A program made the translations under genes and the position numbers. Positions 8,159 through 16,852 of a DNA stretch of 64,000 nucleotides are shown here, piece by piece. The notes under the pieces were generated by a model that saw nothing but the letters and a program-made list of their open reading frames with translations, was not told the origin of the DNA and did not search any database. Origin of the DNA: an uncultured Ruminococcus sp. (GTDB taxonomy: Bacteria > Bacillota > Clostridia > Oscillospirales > Acutalibacteraceae); NCBI GenBank assembly GCA_902802985.1, contig CADCOE010000054.1, forward strand, positions 31,963 through 95,962, given 5' to 3'. Each line of letters begins with the position of its first letter. Position 1 is the stretch's first letter.

Positions 8159-11100
8159 TTATTTTGTGACAGTCAAAGTTAAATACTTCTTAGCAATATT
8201 CCCCTTGCTGTCCTTTACTTTGGTACATATGTCGTAAGTACCCGTTTTGGTCAGTTTAAATGTCATTGAGGATGTAGAATTATAAGATTGTGCTGTCTGC
8301 CACGTTGTATCTGATGTCTTTTTGTAATACAGACCGTAGCTGTACGGTGATGTACCACCCGATGCTGTTACTTTAAAAGTAGCAGTTTTACCGAGTGTGA
8401 TACTTTCAGAAGAAGCGGTCGTTTTATTGACCAGTTCCGTTTTATTAACGGTAATTTTAAAATACTGTTTAGCAATGTTGCCTTTATTATCCTTCACCTT
8501 AGAGCATACATCATAAGTACCTACAGCGGTTGGTTTAAAGCTCATTGTTGCCGAAGAACCATATGCCTGTGCTGTTTTCCACGCTGTATCTGATGTCTTT
8601 TTGTAATACAAACCGTAGCTGTACGGTGATGTACCGCCAGATGCTGTTACTTTAAAAGTAGCAGTTTTTCCAAGGGTGATTGTTGTTGCCGATACGGTTG
8701 TTTTGTTGACCAATGATGCCTTCTTGACAGTTACAGTAAAGTATTGCTTTGCAATATCGTTTTTATTATCTTTTACTTTAGTACATACATCATAAGTACC
8801 TACATCAGTTGGTTTAAAACTCATTGTTGCCGAAGAACCGTATGCCTGCGCTGTTTTCCACGCTGTATCTGATGTCTTTTTGTAATACAGACCATAACTA
8901 TACGGTGATGTACCGCCAGATGCTGTTACTTTGAAGGTAGCGGTTTTCCCAAGGGTGACTGTTGTTGCCGATACAGTTGTTTTATTGGTAAGAGGATCAT
9001 TTACCGGATCAGTAACGGTAATTACTTTTGTTGCCGTAATATCTGACTCGGAATCAACCGCATTTACTGCTACAATAAACTTGCCCTTTTTAGTAGGTGT
9101 CCATGTACAAGCATTGGATGTGCTTGATGCCTTGATCGTAGTTCCGTCAGAAGCAATAAAGGAATATTTCACTGTACCTTGACTATTAGACGGTGTAGCT
9201 TTGAGCGTTACCGATTTGCCAAGAGCCACTTTTTCCGGTGTTGCTGTAAAGTTGATACTTAAAGTTTTGGTTGATTCAGGGAGATCGGTAAGTTCTTTTG
9301 ATACAAACAATTTTTTCTCGGTAGAGAGCATTTTCAGACCCTCTCCTGTCGGATATTGAACGCCGGAACCATTATTAAAGATCACATAAACATTACCAGT
9401 CAGTGTAGATGGAATAAGATAGGACCAATAATCACCGCTTTCTTCGGTCATTTCGATACCGGGCCAGCCTGCATTATTTTTCTTATTACTATCATAAACA
9501 TAGCAGTAAACCTTCGACCAGTTGTATTCCGAATTGTCAAAAACAACACCGCCTGCTGAAAGTGCGGGATAGCCTACTCTCTTGCCTTTTTTGGTAAAGC
9601 TGTATGATTTTGACTTTGTAGTTCCGTCTGCTGCCTTTGCATCAATAGTTACTGTTACAGTATCGTCTGTTGCCGTGAAAGCACCCACCGTAATCGTTTT
9701 GCTGGATGATGTGATAATGCCGCTGTCACCTTCGGATGTGGTATAACTTACATTGGAAGCGTTCTGTGCCTTGATGGTAACATCCACTGTATTGGTAGTA
9801 AATACATTTTTACCATCGGCAGTTTCTGCAGAAATCTTGAGAACAGTCGGCTGAGGTGGTGTTACCTTACCATAATCTACAGTAGGATTATAGATAACGG
9901 CAATACCATTCTCATTTTTAATGGTACCTTTGATTGTTCCGCCTGATACGGTAAACTTTTCACCTGATACCTGATCTGTGTATGTACCGTCTGTCATACC
10001 GACACTAAGTGAAACAGCACCGGGACCTTCTCCTCTGACAATAACAATACCGGTTGTGCCTCTCACGTTATAAGCAGTATTGCCCGAACTGCCCAATCTT
10101 TCACTTTGACCAACAAAGGCATTACGAAATCTGTTGGCTGCCACTACTTCAGGATCTGCCCACGTGAGAGAACCGACGTCGCCCAACTGTGTCTGTTCAC
10201 CGCCAAGATTATCAAGTATGGTTGCATAAGACTGTCTTGCCTTCGATACGTCACCTGCCAGAATATCTTTTGAATAATAAGGACGTGCAAAGAAAAGACC
10301 GGTGGAGTTTTTACGTGAAGCAATGATAGCCCACGTCTTTTTGATGTCGGCATCATTAGCATCATAGGAGGAACCTCCGCCCATATAAGTATCGTGCGAT
10401 TCTGCCCACATAACACACTTATCACCCTGTCCTGCAATGTATCCGCAGTAACCGGAAGTAGCCAGTGCATTCACACTTCCATGAATAACGCTGTTTCTAA
10501 GGTTATCACTGGTAGAGTTATCAGTGATTGACATTTTGCTGCGGTAATACGCTTCTGCTTTCGTATCATCCAGTCGGTTTAACACTTCACCGTAAAAGTA
10601 AACGCCGTCATAACCATTTACTTTTTTGTAGTAATCTCTTGCGCCATCAAGAACAACATCCCAGAAGTCACTGGCAAAGGCAGGATTATCTGCCGGTGTT
10701 TCAATATGCTTGGCTGCGTCAAAACGGAACCCGTCTGCACCACAGTCAATACATTCCTTTAAGAGATTAAGCACCATCTGCTGTACACGTTTGTCACCTG
10801 TATTCAGATCGGGCATACCCATATTTCCCTGTGTTACATCAAAACGTCCGTCACTGGAATGTGTCCACGATGTACTGATATGCCAATAGGTGGGATCAAT
10901 CAGCATATCCGGCTCCCAAAATTCGCCAACCTGCTTGGAAATATCGCCCATTACGGTTTTTTCATCACCGATTTTATAGCCCTGAATATTACCCATATGG
11001 TTCGCTACAATATCAACAATTACTTTAACATTGTATTTTTCGGCTTCAGCACACATTGCTTTAAATTCTGATTTTGTTCCAAACCAAGTATGTCCATTGT

Positions 11101-11512
11101 CGCAGATAGAAAAGGTAACCGGCTGATAAAGTTTCCACCAGTTACTGTTATAACCTCCTGTACCATCGGGAATACCAACATCACCGTAAGCGACACCTTC
11201 CCAATAATAATCCTTGGGCTGCTGTACAGGTGATGTCTGAATAGAAGTATAACCGGCAGCGGCAATATATTTCATATATTTTTTGATGTTATTGTATGAC
11301 CAGTTCCAGCAATGGAGGGTCACACCCTGCTGTGATGTTTCTGCCAATCCGTAATCTGTCGTTGTGGCTGCATCTGTTTTCAATGCAAAGATATTGCTCA
11401 TACCGGCAAAGGAGGCAGCCATTACAGCTGCCGAAAGAACTGCCGCTGTCGCTTTTTTAGCAATAGCACTGCATTTTGATGGTTTGATTTTTGATTTGAT
11501 CTTTGAATTCAA
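8159..11512 (-). CDS. Secreted alpha-amylase, GH13 + CBM26-like + Ig-like repeats
   Basis: This is an extracellular endo-acting starch hydrolase of 1117 residues. A long signal peptide (1 to about 49, ending TDAA) is followed by the GH13 (beta/alpha)8 domain, about 55-545. GH13 region I is DIVANH (167-172), the nucleophile is D265 in GFRFDAAKH, the acid/base is E309 in YFYGEV, and the transition-state Asp is D374 in AESHD. A beta-sandwich linker (about 555-640) precedes a CBM26-like starch-binding module (about 650-745, with AGWPGIEM and VYVIFNNGSGVQYP). Another Ig-like domain (about 750-835) and three near-identical 93-residue repeats complete the C-terminus. No dockerin or sorting signal is seen, so retention at the cell is unclear. 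The start codon is TTG with SD GGGGAG 9 nt upstream. Confidence 0.95.
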   Translation of the reverse strand: MNSKIKSKIKPSKCSAIAKKATAAVLSAAVMAASFAGMSNIFALKTDAATTTDYGLAETSQQGVTLHCWNWSYNNIKKYMKYIAAAGYTSIQTSPVQQPKDYYWEGVAYGDVGIPDGTGGYNSNWWKLYQPVTFSICDNGHTWFGTKSEFKAMCAEAEKYNVKVIVDIVANHMGNIQGYKIGDEKTVMGDISKQVGEFWEPDMLIDPTYWHISTSWTHSSDGRFDVTQGNMGMPDLNTGDKRVQQMVLNLLKECIDCGADGFRFDAAKHIETPADNPAFASDFWDVVLDGARDYYKKVNGYDGVYFYGEVLNRLDDTKAEAYYRSKMSITDNSTSDNLRNSVIHGSVNALATSGYCGYIAGQGDKCVMWAESHDTYMGGGSSYDANDADIKKTWAIIASRKNSTGLFFARPYYSKDILAGDVSKARQSYATILDNLGGEQTQLGDVGSLTWADPEVVAANRFRNAFVGQSERLGSSGNTAYNVRGTTGIVIVRGEGPGAVSLSVGMTDGTYTDQVSGEKFTVSGGTIKGTIKNENGIAVIYNPTVDYGKVTPPQPTVLKISAETADGKNVFTTNTVDVTIKAQNASNVSYTTSEGDSGIITSSSKTITVGAFTATDDTVTVTIDAKAADGTTKSKSYSFTKKGKRVGYPALSAGGVVFDNSEYNWSKVYCYVYDSNKKNNAGWPGIEMTEESGDYWSYLIPSTLTGNVYVIFNNGSGVQYPTGEGLKMLSTEKKLFVSKELTDLPESTKTLSINFTATPEKVALGKSVTLKATPSNSQGTVKYSFIASDGTTIKASSTSNACTWTPTKKGKFIVAVNAVDSESDITATKVITVTDPVNDPLTNKTTVSATTVTLGKTATFKVTASGGTSPYSYGLYYKKTSDTAWKTAQAYGSSATMSFKPTDVGTYDVCTKVKDNKNDIAKQYFTVTVKKASLVNKTTVSATTITLGKTATFKVTASGGTSPYSYGLYYKKTSDTAWKTAQAYGSSATMSFKPTAVGTYDVCSKVKDNKGNIAKQYFKITVNKTELVNKTTASSESITLGKTATFKVTASGGTSPYSYGLYYKKTSDTTWQTAQSYNSTSSMTFKLTKTGTYDICTKVKDSKGNIAKKYLTLTVTK
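8162..8992 (-). repeat. Three 279-bp tandem repeats in the amylase 3' end
   Basis: Residues 841-933, 934-1026 and 1027-1117 are copies of one 91-93-residue Ig-like/triple-tyrosine type module (LGKTATFKVTASGGTSPYSY, GTYDVCTKVKD). Copies 1 and 2 are nearly identical in DNA, which points to recent duplication or homogenisation. Copy 3 is more divergent. Confidence 0.92.
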
Positions 11513-11582
11513 AAAACAACACTCCCCTGTAATAATTTAATTTTGGATAAATGCCGCTGCATCTACCACATCTACTATGATA

Positions 11583-11611
11583 ATTTTACAATAATTTTTA
11601 AAATTTGTAAA
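11583..11611 (-). promoter_or_regulatory. Amylase promoter
   Basis: On the minus strand, TTTACA (11611-11606), a 17-nt spacer and TAAAAT (11588-11583) would give a 5' UTR of about 65 nt. I see no CcpA cre-like site nearby. Confidence 0.6.
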
Positions 11612-11644
11612 ACTGCTTATTCTGATGATAGAATTACTTTTTAC

Positions 11645-11685
11645 AAAAAAATCGCCGATTTCCAATTTAAATGTCGGCGGTTTTT
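11645..11685 (-). terminator. Terminator of the zinc uptake operon
   Basis: ACCGCCGA/TCGGCGAT stem (plus coordinates 11649-11658 and 11674-11683) is followed on the minus strand by seven Ts. It lies about 170 nt after the znuB stop. The intervening 11686-11853 is very AT-rich, with no gene seen. Confidence 0.7.
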
Positions 11686-11853
11686 ATAATATGTTTTTTA
11701 TTTTTTTGTTAACCATTTTACATTTTTCTGTATTTTTTTCGATATATTAACCATAGAAAATATTATTTTTATTTATTTTACACAATAATCATTTTTGTAT
11801 CATTGCACAATAATTCAATAATTGACACTATTTTTATGTATTTTATTTATAAC

Positions 11854-12705
11854 TTAAAACACTTTTTGGTGTATACCTGCTTTTTTCAAAATAAAGCCGA
11901 CAACCGAGAATAAAATCAAAGCACCCAGATTAACAATGACAATACTGGCACCTGTCGGTGTCGAATAGATATATGAAATAACCAGACCGATAAAAAAGCA
12001 TATGACAGACACGATTGCTGAACTGATCATTACAGTTTTAAACCGTTTGAAAATCCGCATAGAAGTGATGGCAGGAAAGATAATCAGACTTGATATTAAC
12101 AATGAACCCATCATTTTCATTCCAATCACAATAGTGAGTGCCGTCAGCAATGCAATGATCATATTATATATTCCTGCCTTTGTTCCTGTTGCACGTGCAA
12201 AGCTTTCATCAAATGTAACCGCAAAAATTTTGTGATAAAAGAATATAAAAAGAATCAATACCACTACCGACAGTACCACACATATCCATAGATCACTTTG
12301 TGACATCGAAAGAATACTGCCAAACAAATAGCTGTTGATGTCTGTCTGTAATCCTTTTGCCATAGTAGCCGCCATAATGCCAATAGCGAGCGAAGCAGTG
12401 GAAATTAACGCAATAGCAGCGTCACCTTTAATTTTACTGTTTTCGCTTAGACGCAGCAGCAAAAATGCGGCTGCTACAACAATCGGCATCGCAAATTCCA
12501 ACGGCGTCAGGTTGGCAATATTCGCTGCTGTAGCGATCGCCAATGCTCCAAATCCCACGTGGGAAAGACCATCGCCTATCATAGAATATCTCTTTAAAAC
12601 AAGACTAACTCCCAACAGTGCCGCACACAGCGACACAAGCGTTCCGCCGACCAATGCCCGAAACATAAACGGATAGGAAAACATTTCTATTATTTCATTC
12701 AACAA
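11854..12705 (-). CDS. znuB: Zinc ABC transporter permease
   Basis: This is the membrane permease of an ABC-3 type metal importer, with about eight hydrophobic segments and the family core RYSMIGDGLSHVGFGALAIA and GMKMMGSLLISSLIIFPA. The frame is open upstream into znuC, but TTG 12705 has SD GGGAG 9 nt before it and starts 16 nt after the znuC stop. ATG 12684 is the alternative. It forms the channel for the ZnuA/ZnuC partners encoded just upstream. Zinc rather than manganese is favoured by the adjacent Fur-family regulator and the binding-protein type. Confidence 0.9.
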   Translation of the reverse strand: MLNEIIEMFSYPFMFRALVGGTLVSLCAALLGVSLVLKRYSMIGDGLSHVGFGALAIATAANIANLTPLEFAMPIVVAAAFLLLRLSENSKIKGDAAIALISTASLAIGIMAATMAKGLQTDINSYLFGSILSMSQSDLWICVVLSVVVLILFIFFYHKIFAVTFDESFARATGTKAGIYNMIIALLTALTIVIGMKMMGSLLISSLIIFPAITSMRIFKRFKTVMISSAIVSVICFFIGLVISYIYSTPTGASIVIVNLGALILFSVVGFILKKAGIHQKVF

Positions 12706-12721
12706 TTTTAAAATCTCCCGA

Positions 12722-13432
12722 TTAAAATGATTTTTCTTCCGAAAAGAAATAGCGTCCCATTGGACTTTTGATATACTCTTCTGTCGTTCCGTAAAAGCTT
12801 TGATCAAAATTCAAATGCAGAATATGTGAAGCATATTTTACAGAAGCATTGATATCATGTGACACCATAATAATGGTTATTTTTTCTTTTTTGTTCAGTT
12901 CCTCTATCAACCGATACATTTCTTCAGTGACAATCGGATCAAGTCCTGTGACCGGTTCATCCAGAATAATAATTTTTTTGCTTGCACATAATGCCCGGGC
13001 AAGAAGGACTCTTTGTTGCTGTCCTCCCGATAATTCCCGATAACTTTTATGAACAAGTGACTGAATACCAAGACGCTCTATATTCTCCATCGCGTTTTTT
13101 TTATCATTTTTGGAATAAAAAGGAAACCAACCTCTGCTGTTGAGTCTGCCTGACAACACTACCTCAAATACTCCTGCCGGAAAATCCTTTTGAGCAGGAG
13201 TCTGCTGTGGCAAATACCCTACTTCGTTTGATTTAAGTCCCGATAAATGAATAATTTTCCCACGAGAAGGCGATTTCAAACCAAGCAATCCTTTGATCAA
13301 TGTACTTTTCCCAGAGCCGTTTTCGCCGACCACACAAAGATATTCCCCTTCGTTAACATCAAAACTAAGGTTTTTGACGACCTGTGTACTTTCATAGGAA
13401 AACGACAGATTATCACAAGAAATCAGCTTCAT
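12722..13432 (-). CDS. znuC: Zinc ABC transporter ATPase
   Basis: This 236-residue ABC ATPase powers the zinc importer. Walker A is GENGSGKST (about 36-44), the signature is LSGGQQQRV, Walker B is IIILDEPVTGLD, and the switch His is in MVSHD. YLPQQTPAQKDFPAGVFEVVLSG is typical of the metal-importer branch. It begins 1 nt after the znuA stop codon, so translation is tightly coupled. Confidence 0.93.
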   Translation of the reverse strand: MKLISCDNLSFSYESTQVVKNLSFDVNEGEYLCVVGENGSGKSTLIKGLLGLKSPSRGKIIHLSGLKSNEVGYLPQQTPAQKDFPAGVFEVVLSGRLNSRGWFPFYSKNDKKNAMENIERLGIQSLVHKSYRELSGGQQQRVLLARALCASKKIIILDEPVTGLDPIVTEEMYRLIEELNKKEKITIIMVSHDINASVKYASHILHLNFDQSFYGTTEEYIKSPMGRYFFSEEKSF

Positions 13433-13433
13433 T

Positions 13434-14387
13434 TCAGGATAAAGCCTCCTTCAGATTTTTAACATTTTTCTGCATTAATTCTATATAAGTGATCCCACTG
13501 TCAAATTCATCTTGTGTTACGTTATGACAGGAATGAAACGTCAGCTTTTTAGCATCCGAACTCTCACAGATCGTATCGGCAATTTTTCCATTGGAAAATT
13601 CTATAGAAAAAACAACCGGTATTTTTTCCGTTTTTACTTTATTGATCAAAAATGATATGGTAGAGGCACTTGGTTCCGTTTCCGAAGAACAACCCGGAAA
13701 TGCCGCATAATAGCTCAGTTCATATTCATCGGTGAAATATCGGAACGGAAATCTATCACCAAAAATCAGAGTTTTTCGTTTGCCGTTTTCCACCACCTTA
13801 CGAAATTGATCGTCAAGAGAGGATAATTTGGCACAATAAGCAACCGTATTTTTTTCAAAATCCGCAGAATAGGATGGTTCCAATTCCTTCAATGCTTCCG
13901 CTATTTTTTTAGCTATGGTAACAGCATTTTTCGGAGAAGTCCAGACGTGCTCATCATATTCCACTTCATCTTCTTGTTCTTCTTCTGCTTCCATTCCCTC
14001 CACTGTTTCTTCTTCCACAGTATCTACGCAATCCATCAAAGCGATCACCTTTTTTGGTTTCTGTTCATCGGAGGAAAGAATATCTTTTACCCATTCGTCC
14101 GATTCTCCTCCTACATAAATAAACAAATCACAATTTTGCACCTTAATAATATCCTGTGGCGTAGGGTCATAGTCGTGACTTTCTGTTCCCGGTTTCAGCA
14201 GCATTGACACATCTATATGATCGCCACCCACCTGACGAGCAAAATCATAGGACGGGAATATAGTGGAAATCACATTCAACTGCGGCCCCTTGTTTTTGTC
14301 TTTTATCTGACTGTTTTTCTCGGTACAAGCACAAAGCAAAACAACTGTCATTACCATTGCAAGTATGACGGCGGTTATTTTTTTCAT
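13434..14387 (-). CDS. znuA: Zinc-binding lipoprotein of ABC importer, acidic loop
   Basis: This is the cluster A-I substrate-binding lipoprotein (317 residues), anchored at Cys21 (lipobox LCAC). Likely metal ligands are the His in GTESHDYDPTPQDI, the His in DEHVWTSP, and the region IFGDRFPFRYF with the downstream Glu in SIEFSNG. Where ZnuA proteins normally carry a His/Asp-rich loop, this one has an almost pure acidic run around EGMEAEEEQEDEVEYDE. The gene overlaps zur by 4 nt (ATGA). Zn2+ is the likely ligand; Mn2+ cannot be excluded. Confidence 0.9.
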   Translation of the reverse strand: MKKITAVILAMVMTVVLLCACTEKNSQIKDKNKGPQLNVISTIFPSYDFARQVGGDHIDVSMLLKPGTESHDYDPTPQDIIKVQNCDLFIYVGGESDEWVKDILSSDEQKPKKVIALMDCVDTVEEETVEGMEAEEEQEDEVEYDEHVWTSPKNAVTIAKKIAEALKELEPSYSADFEKNTVAYCAKLSSLDDQFRKVVENGKRKTLIFGDRFPFRYFTDEYELSYYAAFPGCSSETEPSASTISFLINKVKTEKIPVVFSIEFSNGKIADTICESSDAKKLTFHSCHNVTQDEFDSGITYIELMQKNVKNLKEALS

Positions 14388-14824
14388 CTCTTTTTTATCT
14401 CCTTTTCGTTGGGATCATCGGCACATTTCTGACATATTCCGTAAAATACCGTTTTGAACGGATCTATTTTAAATCCGTGCTCCGAAAAAATATGCGAATA
14501 CAGATCGTTCATTCGATGACATTCCAAATGTATCAGGCAACCGCATTTTTCACACATTAAATGGAAATGTTCATAACATTCTTGGTCACGAACAGCATAT
14601 TGAAAGCAGGCTCCGTTAGTGGTTCCCGTATTATACTTACGTACAAAATCCTGTTCCAAAAGCTTTTCAAGGTGTCTGTAAATGGTTGTTACTCCGATGG
14701 GGTGTCCGTTATTTTCAAAATACTCACTGATTTGATTGACCGTCACGTGACTGTCTTTATGTTTTAACATATAATCTAGAATTGCTTCACGCTGACGTGT
14801 TTTATAACCATTTGAGCTGTTCAT
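14384..14824 (-). CDS. zur: Fur-family regulator, probable zinc uptake repressor Zur
   Basis: This 146-residue Fur-superfamily repressor has a winged-helix DNA-binding domain at about 5-75 (GVTTIYRHLEKLLEQ recognition helix). The dimerisation domain has the structural-zinc pairs C91xxC94 and C131xxC134 and regulatory HFH (87-89). Operon position directly before znuACB argues for Zur rather than PerR or Fur. It is the first gene of the operon, whose promoter carries a palindrome (14861-14875), so autorepression by Zn-Zur is likely. Confidence 0.88.
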   Translation of the reverse strand: MNSSNGYKTRQREAILDYMLKHKDSHVTVNQISEYFENNGHPIGVTTIYRHLEKLLEQDFVRKYNTGTTNGACFQYAVRDQECYEHFHLMCEKCGCLIHLECHRMNDLYSHIFSEHGFKIDPFKTVFYGICQKCADDPNEKEIKKR

Positions 14825-14860
14825 TTTATCGATTTCACCTCTCGCTTCGGTGTATGAATT

Positions 14861-14903
14861 TGAAAAGCATTTTCATTTTAGCATTATGTACTGCTATTGT
14901 CAA
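14861..14903 (-). promoter_or_regulatory. zur-znu promoter and putative operator
   Basis: On the minus strand, TTGACA (14903-14898), a 17-nt spacer and TAAAAT (14880-14875) form the promoter. A perfect inverted repeat TGAAAA-GCA-TTTTCA (14861-14875) abuts the -10 and spans the expected start site. It does not match the Bacillus Zur box closely, so assignment to Zur rests on position. Confidence 0.7.
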
Positions 14904-14995
14904 GGCAATTACAGCATAATTTTTTATAAACTCTGTAACCGATTTTCAAAATATGCGTATTATATAGTGTAATCAATAAAAGGAGGAATTAAGTT

Positions 14996-15133
14996 ATGTG
15001 TAACAATGGTTTTTTTGGTGGAAATAGCTGCTGCTGGGTGATCATCCTTATCGTAATCCTTGTTTGCTGCTGCGGTGGCAACAACAACGGCGGATGCTGC
15101 GGCGATAACAACGGCTGTGGCTGTGGCTGCTGA
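14996..15133 (+). CDS. 45-residue Gly/Cys-rich single-span microprotein
   Basis: This small ORF has the very strong SD AAAGGAGG 7 nt before ATG and its own perfect terminator. The product begins MCNNGFFGGNSCCWVIILIV, so a short Gly/Asn head leads into one membrane helix (about 14-23). A tail of Cys/Gly/Asn clusters (CCCGG, GGCCGDNNGCGCGC) follows. Eleven of 45 residues are Cys. It resembles the YjcZ/'chorion class high-cysteine' small proteins of Firmicutes, often linked to sporulation. Function is unknown; metal binding or disulfide-linked spore material are both possible. Confidence 0.8.
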   Translation: MCNNGFFGGNSCCWVIILIVILVCCCGGNNNGGCCGDNNGCGCGC

Positions 15134-15145
15134 TCCTGAAGCTTA

Positions 15146-15188
15146 AAAACGGCTCCGACATTCCATTGCGGTTTGTCGGAGCCGTTTT
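15146..15188. terminator. Perfect 15-bp bidirectional terminator
   Basis: AAAACGGCTCCGACA (15146-15160) and TGTCGGAGCCGTTTT (15174-15188) pair perfectly around a 13-nt loop, with T-runs on both strands. It ends the Cys-rich gene (plus) and rpiB (minus). Confidence 0.93.
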
Positions 15189-15198
15189 TCATTATTCA

Positions 15199-15648
15199 TC
15201 AGATGTCTTTTCCGTTTTCAATATCTGTCAAAAGATCCACTCTGCGTTGGTGTCTTCCCCCCTCAAATTCGGTCGAAATAAAAATATCCACCAGTTTATC
15301 GGCAAGTTCCGAAGTCACAACATTCTGTCCCATACAGATAACATTCGCATTGTTATGACGGCGTGTCATTTCAGCCAACATTTCGTTAGTACATACAGCA
15401 GCACGTATTCCGTGAACCTTGTTTGCTGCCATTGATACACCAAGCCCAGTGGTGCAACAGATAACACCGAAATCATACTCTTTTTTTGCTACAGCGGAAG
15501 CGGCAAGATAAGCAAATTTAGGATAATCTACCGATTCTTTTGAAAAACATCCGAAATCTTTATAAACTATTCCTTTTTCATCCAGATGCTTTTTGATGGA
15601 TTCTTTTAATTCAAAAGCGCCGTGGTCGGCTGCAAGTGCTAATTTCAT
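15199..15648 (-). CDS. rpiB: Ribose-5-phosphate isomerase B
   Basis: RpiB interconverts ribose-5-phosphate and ribulose-5-phosphate in the pentose phosphate pathway (149 residues, normal length). Visible are AADHGAFELK (D8-H9), the catalytic Cys65 in CCTTGLGVSMAANK, and CTNEMLAEMTRRHNNANV with the phosphate-binding arginines. TTGLG replaces the common GTGIG loop, a conservative change seen in allied sugar isomerases, so allose-6-phosphate or related sugars are possible side substrates. It stands 50 nt downstream of tsaB on the same strand. Confidence 0.92.
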   Translation of the reverse strand: MKLALAADHGAFELKESIKKHLDEKGIVYKDFGCFSKESVDYPKFAYLAASAVAKKEYDFGVICCTTGLGVSMAANKVHGIRAAVCTNEMLAEMTRRHNNANVICMGQNVVTSELADKLVDIFISTEFEGGRHQRRVDLLTDIENGKDI

Positions 15649-15698
15649 TTATATTTTCCTTTCAGATAACAATATTTTTAAACACAAACCGTGTGTTT

Positions 15699-16415
15699 TC
15701 ACCAATTACTTTTTTGCTGTGCCAATTTTGCTTTCAGCTCCCGTTCTGCCTGCGGCAGCCGAAGATAGAGCGGCTGCAGAGCAGCAGAGGTGCAAAGTCC
15801 GTTGTGACAGGCAAGCCGTTCGGCTGCTTTTGCTGTACCGTATGCCCGTTGATAGCGGATATTTTCCGGAACAAGAATGATATTGTCGAGTTTGCCGCTG
15901 TAAGCATTATAACAAATACTGGCTCCGTCTCCCACCAGATAAATGTCATCGTCATAATATTCCAAATCTGACAGCAGTTCATTAATACTAAGCGCTCTGT
16001 CAGCTGTGATACGTTCTACATTTCCTTTCCCAAGCATAAATAAGGCATTGTATATCTGACTGCATCGTGCATCCATCACGCAACACGCTATCCCGTGAAA
16101 ATAGGGCATATTATACGCCATTGACTCCAATGTTGACACCGATGCACAAGGTTTATCAAGCGGCATTGATAATCCTTTTATCGTTGATACTCCGATACGT
16201 ACCCCTGTAAAAGATCCCGGACCTGCATTGACCGCAAAGATATCAACATCATCAATATTGGTATCAGTGGTCTTCAGTAAGGTATCGACAATAGGCATTA
16301 ACGTCTGACTGTGGGTTGTTTTTATATTCAAAAAAAATTCTCCTGCTAATTCACCGTCACTCAATAAAGCAGCGGATACCGGGGAAGCAGATGTATCTAA
16401 TGCAAGAATTTTCAT
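15699..16415 (-). CDS. tsaB: tRNA t6A modification protein TsaB
   Basis: TsaB is an ASKHA-fold partner of TsaD/TsaE in making N6-threonylcarbamoyladenosine at tRNA position 37. The 238 residues include the diagnostic MKILALDTSASPVSAALL, the THSQTLMP segment, and NAGPGSFTGVRIGVSTIKGL. It overlaps tsaE by 4 nt (ATGA), as is usual. The catalytic subunit TsaD is not in the window. Confidence 0.95.
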   Translation of the reverse strand: MKILALDTSASPVSAALLSDGELAGEFFLNIKTTHSQTLMPIVDTLLKTTDTNIDDVDIFAVNAGPGSFTGVRIGVSTIKGLSMPLDKPCASVSTLESMAYNMPYFHGIACCVMDARCSQIYNALFMLGKGNVERITADRALSINELLSDLEYYDDDIYLVGDGASICYNAYSGKLDNIILVPENIRYQRAYGTAKAAERLACHNGLCTSAALQPLYLRLPQAERELKAKLAQQKSNW

Positions 16416-16834
16416 ATCTGTTCAGCCCCCTCTATGGTAATTTCTCGTTCTGTTTCGGACAAATATTCGATCGTGATCGTAATAAGATTTTCGGGAAGAA
16501 AGGAGGAAATATTTTCGCTCCATTCAATCACCATTATTCCATTGTTAATATAATCAAAAAATCCCGTTGAATAAAGATCATCATAGCAAGTGATCCTATA
16601 CATATCAAAATGATAGATACGAAACTTTCCTTCGTATTCATTCACCAGTGCAAAAGTCGGACTCGAAACGCCGTCGTTTATACCCAAACCTCGGGAAAGA
16701 CCTCTTGTAAATGCTGTTTTCCCTGCACCCAATCCGCCAAACATAGCTATGATCTCCGTACCCTTCAGCGTTTGAGAAAGACGAAATGCGATCTGCTCGG
16801 TTTCTTCAGGGGAAATACTTATGAATTTCTGCAA
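16412..16834 (-). CDS. tsaE: tRNA t6A synthesis ATPase TsaE
   Basis: This 140-residue P-loop ATPase regenerates the TsaBD complex. The Walker A GGLGAGKT lies at about 33-40, followed by the SSPTFALVNEY switch region, YHFDMYR and VIEWSEN. It starts 18 nt upstream of tsaB's operon neighbour arrangement and follows fhs, so fhs-tsaE-tsaB-rpiB may be one transcript. Confidence 0.95.
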   Translation of the reverse strand: MQKFISISPEETEQIAFRLSQTLKGTEIIAMFGGLGAGKTAFTRGLSRGLGINDGVSSPTFALVNEYEGKFRIYHFDMYRITCYDDLYSTGFFDYINNGIMVIEWSENISSFLPENLITITIEYLSETEREITIEGAEQI

Positions 16835-16852
16835 ATTAATAACCTCTCAATA

